DNA of 64,000 nucleotides from NCBI GenBank assembly GCA_009760885.1, contig CM019703.1:10666959-10730958 (forward strand). Direction: 5' to 3'. The DNA comes from Achatina immaculata (lineage: Eukaryota; Mollusca; Gastropoda; Stylommatophora; Achatinidae). This document shows, in pieces, positions 1 through 8,914 of the stretch. Below the pieces are notes generated by a model. The model was not told the DNA's origin, made no database searches, and saw only the letters and a list, made by a program, of their open reading frames with translations. Each line of letters opens with the position of its first letter. Position 1 is the first letter of the stretch. The position numbers were made by a program, and so were the translations under genes.

Positions 1-88
1 AACACCTCAGTTCTGTATATCACGGGCATATCAAGATACAGTCCTGAAGCAAGTAGATGTTCCCTGTTTTGGAGGTTTGCTGAGTATC

Positions 89-91
<3 letters not shown>

Positions 92-144
<53 letters not shown>
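92..144. repeat. (GT)n(GA)n microsatellite
   Basis: A pure GT run passes directly into a GA run. Simple sequence; open frames through it on either strand are not genes. Confidence 0.97.
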
Positions 145-145
<1 letters not shown>

Positions 146-329
146 ATCTGCTTCTCGTAACTGACACGATCAGCCACAATAACAAAAAAACGTTTCACAA
201 AACTAATGTAGTATGGCGGAATTTCCGTGTGCATGTTGCATTCCTTTCATCTCTCTGCCCTGTAGGTCAGCTCCACATGAACGATGAAGCTCATTTTTTA
301 AAAAATCTAGCAGAGCTGCAAATGATACC

Positions 330-637
330 GTGAGACTCCTCCTACTTCTTCAAACATTCTCAGACGTCAAGTTGCATATCCCTGAAGAAAGTAGCCTGTC
401 TCTCAGGTTGTAGGCATCGCCACACACCTGGGTCTCGACTGAGACTGACGACGTCCAGTCTTTATAAGCAGGGCAGTCCTGCAGGTGATGCTAGGCTGTC
501 TTTCTTTCGAGTGCCACCAGTGCACTTGTCTTCAGCATGTTTATACATGCGATATCTCAGACAGTTGTGGCCAGTGCGAGAATCTGAAAATCTCGACTTC
601 TTCTCTGTCCAGCTTGCAGTTCTTTGAAAACCTTAAT

Positions 638-707
<70 letters not shown>

Positions 708-720
708 CCACTTAGTTTTA
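330..720 (-). mobile_element. LINE-J relic: C-terminal end of an RNase H-type LINE
   Basis: The minus strand reads EVEIF, then after one frameshift RTGHNCLRYRMYK, then remnants of a Cys/His tail. The R.RTGHN.LR..MY block is the segment that follows RNase H in jockey-like non-LTR ORF2 proteins. Related but better kept ends lie at 29735-30041 and 38553-38771. Stops and frameshifts make it a dead fragment. A (CT)n tract lies just N-terminal to the motif. Family label is local; the jockey-like assignment is inference from motif order. Confidence 0.65.
639..704. repeat. (CT)n microsatellite
   Basis: Uninterrupted CT dinucleotide run of about 66 bp inside the LINE-J relic. Confidence 0.97.
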
Positions 721-1985
721 TATCTGGTTTTGATCATAAGATATGCTTGAATCTGGTTATGTGAGTTCTCCGCCTTCTCATGGAAGTAAGTCAGCCTCTT
801 TGCTCTCTATGATGCTTCAGTGAGATGGCATCCACAGCAAGACGAGTCTTTCCTAGAGTTTGGCCATGCTACAGCGTGTTCCGGCACTTCACTCGCTTCT
901 TTGTTTCCTCCAGTCTGCGACTGACAGCTTCGGTGAGGAAGACGATTTTATTGCCCATACCTCCTTCTACCGTGAGGCTTTTCTGCCAGCATTAAACTTC
1001 CGCGGGGCCCTTCTTCCTGAACTTTTATCAAAATCCGGGGCCTCCATCACATCTGACTGTTTTCGCACGTATAGGAAGCGTTGTTTACTTTCAGGTTTAC
1101 CCCCACCCCACCCCCACCCCAGCCTTGGACTCTCCCGAGCCACCCACGAGGCAATGAGTTTGACAGGCACGGGCTGTACCACTGACTGTCATCCAGTAAC
1201 AGAAATAACCTGACCAGAGACAGCAAACAGCGTGCTGCGGCATAATTAAAGACAACATCCGCGAATTTCCTTCCTGTATGTAGCAATCACGAAAAATAGT
1301 TCGTACCAGAACGTATTGGGATATCAACGCGGAAACTGTTCTCCTGGTTGTACGCAGGCAAAGGCAATGTGACAGGTCACGGTAAGGCAACGAAAAGACG
1401 CTGCAAGCAAATAAATGAGGTTTACTATGGTGACTGAAACCGTTGAATCTTTGCCATAAATAGATCCAAAATTAGGTTAACGCCCCCCTCCCCCTCGTTA
1501 ATGCTGCCAGCAAAGACACCTGTGACACTTAACACCTTTCACGCCCTGGTTGGAACAAATCTGAGTGACACCTTCGCCAAGAGTCGAGCTTGTTGCCGAT
1601 GGGGATAAAACCAGTAGGAGGGTCTTCGAGTGAAACAACTGACACGGCTGTGGACGTGTAGGGTCTTCAAGTTTATAGATTATCTTCTGATGCCGTGATA
1701 GGAACTACGTGATATCACACCACGTTATCGCTTTCTGGACATTTATTGCTCCCCCCCCCCCCCCCGAGAGGTTTCTCTGTGTAAAGAGCTATCAATCCCC
1801 TAATCCGCCCCCCCCCCCAAATATATCCCCCAGTGTTTCCAGCCAACAGTGACATCATCAAAGGAACAAACATGTTGCAAACAAACTGTCCGACTTATGC
1901 CATTTCCCTGAAGATCTAACGTGTTTAGTTGACCAAGGAAAATCCATTTCATGAACGAAACAAAAGAACCAGTATATAGGAATGA
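705..1985. other. No gene recognised
   Basis: Open stretches on both strands around 860-1390 overlap each other and resemble nothing I know. Two poly-C runs sit near 1750-1764 and 1807-1817. Part of 720-1180 could be older LINE-J sequence continuing from the relic at 330-720, but I cannot show it. Confidence 0.5.
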
Positions 1986-2187
1986 TATATCTTATATCCT
2001 TCCCGTGCCGTTAAACGTCACATAGGGCTCGCGAAGTAGTTCGCCAATTTTTCCTGTCTTCGGCGAGTCTTTCAACCTCATCAATGGATTTTATGCTTGT
2101 TAATTTGGCCTCTCTTAACAATGACTTCTTCAGAGTTTCACGCGGTCTGCCTCTTTTTCTTTGGCCTGTTGTGTTCCACTTGATAGC
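1986..2187 (-). mobile_element. LINE-E 3' end
   Basis: The minus strand encodes GTQQAKEKEADRVKL and, after a frame change, the end of a non-LTR ORF2 C-terminus. The same block is on plus at 59638-59828 (KKRGRPRETLKRTLL ... TFNGTGRI, then stop) and on minus at 19145-19480. The 3' end is at the lower coordinate, after the stop. The 5' side stops where the TA microsatellite begins. Confidence 0.75.
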
Positions 2188-2190
2188 AAA

Positions 2191-2197
2191 GGAATTT

Positions 2198-2259
<62 letters not shown>

Positions 2260-2262
2260 CCT
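2191..2262. repeat. (TA)n microsatellite with flanking inverted arms
   Basis: A TA run of about 54 bp is flanked by GGAATTTTA on the left and TAAAATTCC on the right, so the block is a near-perfect palindrome. It abuts the truncated LINE-E. Confidence 0.9.
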
Positions 2263-2746
2263 ATCGCCAAAAAAGTATATATAAAATGGAATTCAAGATT
2301 ATAAAATATAAGAAATAACAAAAGTTGGAACGCATATTGTCGCGAATAAATGAACAAGAGAGACAAGAAATTTTACAGTTCAAACAGCAGTATAAGTCGA
2401 AAAACTGAGGAAAATAGAAAACTGATCGAAAATGAACAAAATAAACCAAGCACTAACAACTAAACTGGGTATGCAGACAACAAAACTGAAGATATGAGTG
2501 TTCTTTCGCCTAAAAAGAAACTGAAATACAAAAGAGCTCAGTTTGTTCTGAGCTGCCGAATTTGTGCTAGAAGAGAATTAACTAACCTGACTTGCTTCGC
2601 TGTAATAAAGGAAGCTGTGCGAGAGAAGAAATGAAGTGTGTTCTGCTATAAAGACACTACTATCAAAGATAGAAAAGCAATGGTGACGTTATTCTCGTTA
2701 TATGAAACTCTAATGCAAGTACTGTCAACCTTTTTCTTTTTTTTTT
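2263..2746. other. AT-rich stretch, no gene seen
   Basis: No recognisable coding, RNA or repeat signal apart from short A and T runs. Confidence 0.5.
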
Positions 2747-3054
2747 ACTAACTGCGCACTAAAGCAAAGAGACAAAGATACTCGTCCCTTACTAACGGGA
2801 CACTGAAGCAAAGAGACACTGATACGTGTCCCTTACTAACGGGACACTGAAGCAAAGAGACAAGGATACTTGTGCCTTACTAATGGGACACTGAAGCAAA
2901 AAAGACACTGATACTTGTCCCTTACTAACGGGACACTGAAGCAAAGAGACAAGGATACTTGCCCCTTACTGACGGACACTGAAAAAAAAAGAGCCAAGGA
3001 TACTTGTCTCTTACTAACGGGACACTGAATCAAAGAAACATGGGTACTTGTCCA
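2747..3054. repeat. Minisatellite, 44-bp unit, about 7 copies
   Basis: The unit starts GGGACACTGAAGCAAAGAGA and ends in CTTGTCCCTTACTAAC. Copies differ by substitutions and small indels. Outer copies are the most diverged, as expected for an ageing tandem array. Confidence 0.95.
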
Positions 3055-3074
3055 GTTAATGCAGACACTGGCTC

Positions 3075-3290
3075 ATGCAGTGTTCGATTACGGACTCGGA
3101 CCACTGATCTTATCCAGAACCCAAATTGACAGACTGGACAGGATTTAAAATGAAGCTATTCTGACGGTCCTGGCACGCACAAGAGATTTTTTTTAAAAGT
3201 GTCTCGGACTCCATGAGCGGTCTGTCAGGATCCTGCACTGTGCGACATGTATAAGACTCACACGAATGATGTTCGCTGCTGTCTTCATGT
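3075..3290 (+). mobile_element. LINE-J relic: segment between RT and RNase H
   Basis: With one stop, the plus strand reads TQIDRLDRI, stop, NEAILTVLARTRD and then a cysteine/leucine-rich stretch. This matches the conserved connection LDRIQN.A.R..LG.TRDT of jockey-like LINE proteins. It is on the same strand and upstream of the RNase H remnant at 4160-4720, so both are probably one decayed element with 0.8 kb of low-complexity or inserted sequence between them. Confidence 0.55.
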
Positions 3291-4159
3291 GCATGTGTTT
3301 TCCCCTTCTTCTTTTTTTTAAAATTAAAATTCTTTATTTGTTCTTCCAAAACGATGATTTGTGTAATAAAAGTTTGGTATTTTTATATGTTCTATCCCTC
3401 TAGTAGCACTCTATCTCCTGCAGCACTCCTCCCCTCTCCCCTGTCTCTCTCTCTCTTTCTCACTCTCTCCCGTACTTCCTCTCTGTCTCTAAAGATGTAG
3501 ATGAATTTGTTTTGGCACTGCCTTCTCTTTCTCTCCTGGGATGTACATGAAGAGTTGTTATTTTCTTTTTAACCCTCTCTTCTTTCTTTCTCTCTCTCTC
3601 TCGCTCTGTGTAAGTCCATGATTTTACTTGTTCTCTGCCGAAACTGACCTAAGAACATGCAGGACTAAACGTGCAGAAATAAAAAACGGGCTCTGTTTCT
3701 ACACGTCCACACCAAGAACCTGAACTCTGCGAGCAGGGGCAGTAACTTGGTGTGTGTGTGTCCGCCTGAGTTTCAGGGATTGTATTCAACATCATGGCTT
3801 TGTTGATGTCTGCTTGTTGTGATGTTGATGCACAAGAGATACTCCGATAGTGACCATGCGTTATCTGCTGGGGTCTGCGTGCCTAGCATGATTTGGGGGG
3901 GGGGGGGCGGGGGGTCAGACACAAAGTTGCAAGGGTCAAATCTCATCTCATGGTGGCCAGCAGTGCCACTTATCCCCCCTGCATAAATCACTGGCGGTGC
4001 TGAAAGGTTGTCATATTAGACGTGGTAGTTCATGGTTGGCTGAGGCTGAAACATCCCTTAGAGGGTGTGTGATGTGACACCTACAGGCTCACCGGATGAT
4101 CATCATCGCGCTTGGCAGAGAATGTAGGAATGGATGGAAGGCATCACTGAGTATGAAAT
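3291..4159. other. Low-complexity spacer, no gene
   Basis: CT-rich patches occur near 3430-3480 and 3585-3605, a GT run near 3750, and a poly-G run at 3895-3914. No coding motif was recognised. It probably separates two parts of one LINE-J copy. Confidence 0.5.
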
Positions 4160-4720
4160 TCAAGACCTTGTTTTTGCTTATCCCCCGGCAAGGAATCCGG
4201 TCATCTTTATGGAAGGCTTAATGTTGAGGGGCATAAAGATTGGCCGGGGCGGAGGGGGTTTCGTTGTCTATAGGAGAGGCAGATCGATGGGGCAGAATGC
4301 AGGGGCCTCTTTAAAGGTGGTTTCGACCATGTGGATAGTGACTGAGACAGGGACCAAGGCTAGCTCGGTCGAATGAAAAGTCATGGCGTTGTGGTGACGG
4401 ACTCTCAAAGCATGCTTCGGAAGACAAGAGAGGAGTTTGCTGCATCTAGAACGCGTTCCGCTCTTGGGAAAATCCAGTGTCATCAGACTGAAATGGATAT
4501 ACTGCCAAAGACATGCAGGATTAAGAAGCAATGAGGTAGCCGATCATGTTGCTCGTAACGCTATTGCCTAAAAGGTATGATTTCCAAGCACAGGACAGAT
4601 ATGCTTAAGTCGGTGGTCGAGGAACAGGGCATGTGTTGATAATATATACCTACAGAGGTGGGGGGGGGGAGGAAGAGCCGAGTGGCTGGCTGGTAGAACT
4701 CCAGGTTGCCAGAACTATAA
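4160..4720 (+). mobile_element. LINE-J relic: RNase H domain
   Basis: In shifting frames the plus strand reads GGGFVVYRRGRS, VVVTDSQSMLRKTREEF and then WIYCQRHAGLRSNEVADHVA. These match the RNase H fold of jockey-like LINEs: a GWGFV.. strand, a .TDS..ML motif and an H.G..GNE.AD. signature. The downstream text contains GGGREEPSGWL, a remnant of the hinge after RNase H. Frameshifts and stops show it is inactive. Confidence 0.7.
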
Positions 4721-5455
4721 GCTGACTGGTATAATTAGTGTTCTTTTGCTTTGGTCGTTACTGAAGTAGAGAGTGGAGATTGACCCTTGCGATGATGCTG
4801 ATTCAAGATTCAAGATTAAACAAAGAGACAAAAGGAGAAGGGAAAAAAACCCCATCCTAAAACTTGGGGAGATTTTATCATACAGAACAGAGTAAAACCG
4901 TTTCTTTCCACACCTGCAGGCCCTTTCGTGACTCAAAACTATTGGCAATTGTTGCTTTAATTGATTAACTTGTTTCTTATTCACTGATGACAAACTATGT
5001 CATTAGGTAGCCCTGCGAGCAAATACAAGCCACTATAACTCAATTCTGGCCTGTGAAAAAGTCCAGGCTTGCTAACAGACCCATCAAGACTGAATCAATT
5101 ACTAAATTCCACGCGTCTCACAATCAATAACATCTGACAAGAAATAACACGCAGGAATGACGGGGGTCTCCTCATCCGCTTCGGAATGTAGATTGATAAG
5201 AGCAATCAGGAATGTCAGCTCCGGCGAGTAATGCATGCAAAAGCGATTATGGCGACAGAAAAGAGCATCTTAATGATCTCTCACTGCGTTCCCAATCGCC
5301 TCTTTATTGTCTACTTTATCTAAACATAAATATCTACTTTAACTGGGCATGAATAACTTTTTGTTTTTTTATTTTTTAGGATGTAGCAGTTTGAATGCAG
5401 ATTGTTAATGTTTGCACGAGAGGTATTATTTTGCTATATATTTTTTTTTCCATAC
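4721..5455. other. No gene recognised
   Basis: AT-rich with T-runs near 5360-5380 and 5440-5450. A minus frame near 4715-4993 has a hydrophobic stretch but no family resemblance, and no splice context convinced me. Confidence 0.5.
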
Positions 5456-5625
5456 TGCCTCTAAAAATGGGTACCAGAAAAATCTGGGAAGGTAAAGGCG
5501 GCTAGCTGTGACACTGACCACATCAAACTTTCATGTGCCGAAGGTCATGGAAAATACGGGCCTAACACCGCATTCCCCAACATTCCTTAGTGTTATTGAG
5601 ACAGGAATTTTACCTTTACCTTCTA
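5456..5625 (+). mobile_element. T2 SINE, 5'-truncated
   Basis: It begins at CTAAAAATGGGTACCAG and carries the T2 body: ..GGCGGC.AG..GTGA.ACTGACCACATC, then CATGTGCCGAAGGTCATGG, then GCCTAACACCG. It ends in a TTTTACC/TTTACC tail. The tRNA-like head present at 6361 and 46039 is missing. Confidence 0.88.
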
Positions 5626-5748
5626 CCTAACTTATTTAAAAAGGAGATCAAGATCGCAATGCTACACACTGGCCTCGTGAGGTTCACCCCTCCCTCCCCC
5701 AAAGTAACCCGACCCCAGACGTAAAAACGACTCCATCACTTCCTTTTG

Positions 5749-5868
5749 CTTTTGTACCCCCAAGAGATGAACGTCACACTTTTGTACCTCCAAGAGATGA
5801 ACGTCACACTTTTGTACCCCCAAGAGATGAACGTCACACTTTTGTACCCCCAAGAGATGAACGTCACA
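5749..5868. repeat. Minisatellite, 30-bp unit, 4 copies
   Basis: The unit contains AAGAGATGAACGTCACAC preceded by CTTTTGTACCCCC. One copy has a C-to-T change. The 30-bp period keeps frames open on both strands, which creates short spurious reading frames. Confidence 0.95.
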
Positions 5869-6360
5869 GCAGAGCCTGATATACCGCCTGAACAACCCCA
5901 GGTCGAACATACGACTCGCATGAATGAAGAATAGTTTTTTAACTTGCTAACAATTCCACTGTTGGTCGGTCATGCAGATCATAAACAGATGTACCTTTAT
6001 GTGTATCTGTATCACGAATATCTATCTATGTACAGAAGGATATAATACTGAGACGAAAAGTATATGATCTATCCAAGATACTTCATATTCTTTTCCTTGG
6101 TGAAATCCTGTCTAAAACAGATTCGTCCCCTATGTGTCCTGTGTAGATAATGCCTTGTCATTTCCTCTTAACCTTTCTTCGTGGTGTACAGTCCACTTCT
6201 TGTCTTTATCGTCAGTTGTTTCCTAAATGAAAGGTGACATAAACCACTCCCATCTGGTTTTCTCCAACCTCGGAGTCCTTTAGTCTTGTACTTTATCCCT
6301 GTGCCATCTTGGACTTCTGTACATCTTTACTTCCCAAGTTCCTACCAGTATACTTCTCAT

Positions 6361-6620
6361 TGGGACGGGCTAGCATAGTGGTTAGAGCACTCGTCTAGCA
6401 ACCGAATGGTCGAGGGTTCGAATTCCCAGCTGAGCGGGATTTTTTTTCAGCGGCCCCGAGGTCGACCCAGGCTCGTAAAATGGGTACCAGAGAAAATCTG
6501 GGAAGGAAAGGCAGCGAGGAAAGGAACTGGTCACCCTACCTCATACACTGATGGCCCAGCATAATGAGGTCTCTAACGCTTCATCCCCTACGGCATTTGC
6601 TATGGGACTATCTTTACATT
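6361..6620 (+). mobile_element. T2 SINE, full length with tRNA head
   Basis: A tRNA-like head has an A-box-like TAGCATAGTGG at about 6371 and a B-box GGTTCGAATTC at about 6415, the internal RNA polymerase III promoter. The body contains AATGGGTACCAG and GGAAGGAAAGG. It is flanked by a perfect 12-bp target-site duplication, TATACTTCTCAT, at 6349-6360 and 6621-6632. The duplication shows LINE-mediated insertion and fixes both ends. Confidence 0.92.
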
Positions 6621-6684
6621 TATACTTCTCATCGATTTGCTCTCGTCCTCTCCGACATGGTTTCCGTTTTATTTATTACTCTAT

Positions 6685-7020
6685 TGGGGGAAGGGGATGG
6701 GGTAAGTACGCTGTCCGATGAGGCATTCAGCGACCCATAGCTGATATGCTAGCGCCAAGGTTAGAGAACCATAGCTGACCAAGACCCTGTTGGTACCTCC
6801 AGTAACAGGCCTAGCCTGGCTACTGGGGCAGGGATCGCCATAGTCCCTACGGTGGTGGTGGATGCTAAAGAAGGATTGCACATCCCTTGTTTCTTAGCTG
6901 TACTCCGAAACTGAAAAAGTAGCTGCCATAACTCGCTCCCACGCCGATACGATGCTGTACCTCAACACCTCCACAGCATCGGCTGCAAAGAGCACCAGCT
7001 CGCAGTTACAGGGAGATAGC
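6685..7020 (+). mobile_element. S1 dispersed repeat
   Basis: Part of a family of about 330 bp. Anchors are CAGCGACCCATAGCTGATA, then CTGACCAAGACCCTGT, then GATCGCCATAGTCCC.ACGG, then TAAAGAAG.ATTGCACA, then GCATCGGCTGCAAAGA and CAGTTACAGGGA. Other copies are at 13462, 21466, 25340, 29410, 40668 and 54795. I see no tRNA-like promoter. SINE-like or MITE-like; class undecided. Confidence 0.85.
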
Positions 7021-7300
7021 ACAAGTACAAGCAAGTTCTTACTCAGTACACGATACAAGGAAATATTCAGATTATGACTCTGATGAGTTTTCTATCAGAG
7101 CCCAGAATAGCACTACAATCCAGCAGCTTCAGTCATGGCAAACTTACCGCAAATAACTATTTCTCTGGCGGATCAGCTTGCCAATATACAAGTATGACCT
7201 GTTCTTTGACTATAAAATCCACATTAACAATAGTTTTTTTTTTAAGTGACAAGAATTTTTAACATACATATCATGTTTTCAGGTCCATGCTTGGGTTATT

Positions 7301-7488
7301 TGGGCACCCGAGTAGTGTAGTGATTAGCAGCACTGTTCTCATTAATTGGTTGGAGGTTTGAATCTGGCCTAAGGAGACCCGGTCAACTGTAGAACCGGGT
7401 ACTTGTCTTCTTCTGAGCTATGGAGCGCTGTCAGCTGTCATGATACCCATACCACAAGCGAAGGAAAATCTGGGCACTAACACCGCGT
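7301..7488 (+). mobile_element. T1 SINE, internally shortened
   Basis: The tRNA-like head GCACCCGAGTAGTGTAGTG is followed by a degenerate B box GGTTTGAATCT. The T1 body has GTAGAACCGGGTACTTG, a CTTCTTCTGAG segment and the GGGCACTAACACCG end. The middle of the body is partly deleted compared with 8274-8552. It abuts the LINE-G 3' end. Confidence 0.8.
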
Positions 7489-7905
7489 CTTCATCATCAT
7501 CTCGTGCCGTCTACCCGGGGAAGGTTGGTTTTAATGAATCTCCAGTCTGCTCTCTTTCTTGCCTTCCTAGTGCACCCGGCCAAGTTGGTTCCTATCGGTT
7601 CCCAGATGTCGTCCACCCACCTATGTCGCTGCCGTCCTCTTCTTCTCTTCCCTTTGATCTTGCCCTCAAGAAGAGTCCTCAATATAGTATTTACGCCCTT
7701 GCCGTTGCTGTCTCGTTCTTAAGATTTTCAATATTTCTCTTTTCAGCTTCAGTTATCTATCACGTCTTCATTTATTTTCTTCTCTGTCCACTTGATACGG
7801 CTCTTTCTCCTGTATATTCACATTTCGAGGGCCTCTATTTTCTTCCCTGTTGACTTATCCAAAGTCCAGGCTATTACACCATCAGGCATGATCAGGTTAC
7901 CTTCA
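7489..7905 (-). mobile_element. LINE-G 3' fragment, ORF2 C-terminus
   Basis: The minus strand encodes KGKRRRGRQRHRWVDDI, then KRADWRFIKTNLPRVDGTR and a stop, followed by an ATGATGATGA tail. This is the terminal part of a non-LTR reverse-transcriptase protein: the basic GRP/RW.DDI motif and a W-containing helix. Upstream, the frame is broken by stops but still shows TEKKINEDV and related residues. The element is 5'-truncated near 7905. Confidence 0.75.
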
Positions 7906-8039
7906 CCTTTATTTGGGCCTTCTTATTTTACAGTGCTGTTAAATGGTGTTTCAGGTTGTATATTAAGATATATCAACATGCTCCTATTACAGTGGCACTT
8001 AGGGGATATGATGTAAGTGCCCATATCTTCCCTGACGCA

Positions 8040-8145
8040 CACGATAACGCATAGAGTGACTGTCACAATCTCCGGACTTAAACCCGTCCAACTTCGGAGT
8101 GAGAGACCAGGGCGCTAGCCACTACTCTCCTCTGATCCTCAAATA
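8040..8145 (-). mobile_element. T1 SINE head fragment
   Basis: On the minus strand, GTAGTGGCTAGCGCCCTGGT is an A-box region and GGTTTAAGTCC a B-box. This is the tRNA-like head of a T1 element without its body. Confidence 0.65.
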
Positions 8146-8273
8146 TCAAGTGTGATAACGATATCTTATCTTAAACCCATTAAAAACAGATCAATCGTCT
8201 AAGGAAAAAAATCCGTTTTTTTAAAAGATAACAGATCCGCTTGTTTAAGTGAAAAACAGATAGGTCTATCCAG

Positions 8274-8552
8274 GGTGTCTGAGTGGCGAAGTGGTTAGTG
8301 CACTGGTCTCTCATGGCGAAGGTCGGGGGGTTCGAATCCGGCCAGAGGCACCCCAGTCACCCAGCTGTAGAAATGTGTACCCGACTTCTTCTTGAGTTGG
8401 GGAAGGAAAGGCGGCCAGGCGTGATACTGATCATATTACCCTCTAGTGTGCTGACATGTATATAATATGAACATATCATATATAATATGAAAAGATGAGC
8501 ACTAACATCATATCCCTATGTGACTCTAAGGCATGACAGGATTACTTTTACT
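8274..8552 (+). mobile_element. T1 SINE with near-complete tRNA cloverleaf
   Basis: The first 79 bp can be folded as a tRNA. The 5' end GGTGTCT pairs over 7 bp (one G-T pair) with AGGCACC at 8346-8352. There is an A-box TGGCGAAGTGG and a B-box GGTTCGAATCC. The body has GTAGAAATGTGTACCCGAC, then GGAAAGGCGGCCAGGCGTG, then CACTAACATCATAT. A 7-bp duplication TATCCAG flanks it (8267-8273 and 8553-8559). I regard it as a SINE head, not a functional tRNA gene, because many diverged copies share its body. Confidence 0.88.
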
Positions 8553-8565
8553 TATCCAGAAAGCA

Positions 8566-8668
8566 AATCCGTCTGTGTGTCTAGATAACAGATCCGTCTG
8601 TGTGTCTAGATAACAGATCCGTCTGTGTGTCTAGATAACAGATCTGTCTGTGTGTCTGTCTAGATAAC
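8566..8668. repeat. Minisatellite, 25-bp unit, about 4 copies
   Basis: The unit contains ATCCGTCTGTGTGTCTAGAT followed by AACAG. Degenerate copies (TCTAGATAACAGA) continue on both sides, from about 8225 to 8840, interrupted by the T1 SINE and a CT run. Confidence 0.9.
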
Positions 8669-8697
8669 ATATCTACCTGCCTCTCTTTCTGTATAGA

Positions 8698-8730
<33 letters not shown>
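8698..8730. repeat. (CT)n microsatellite
   Basis: Short CT run inside the degenerate 25-bp repeat region. Confidence 0.95.
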
Positions 8731-8905
8731 AGCTGTCTAATACAGAACCATCTATTTATATATCTAGATAACAGAAGTGTTTGTGTTTCTACTTAGCTAG
8801 GTGACAAAACTATCTGTTTGTCTATCTATCTATCTACAAAAAAGGATAGTTTTTACTTTCAACACCTGTTCAGTACGCATTCATTCACTCTCACATCCTT
8901 TGTTT

Positions 8906-8914
8906 ACTCACCGG
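8906..8914 (-). other. Splice donor of the host exon
   Basis: The minus strand reads CCG|GTGAGTAAA, with the intron starting at 8911. It matches the U1 consensus at +1 to +6 and leaves the reading frame in phase 0. The conserved-looking peptide SLPMWTPGPP ends exactly here. Confidence 0.85.

Noticed and set aside
860..1213. 117-codon plus-strand frame
   Set aside because: No recognisable domain, overlapping open frames on the opposite strand, and LINE relic sequence nearby.
8274..8352. Functional tRNA gene
   Set aside because: It is followed by a body shared with other dispersed copies and flanked by a target duplication, so it is a SINE head.
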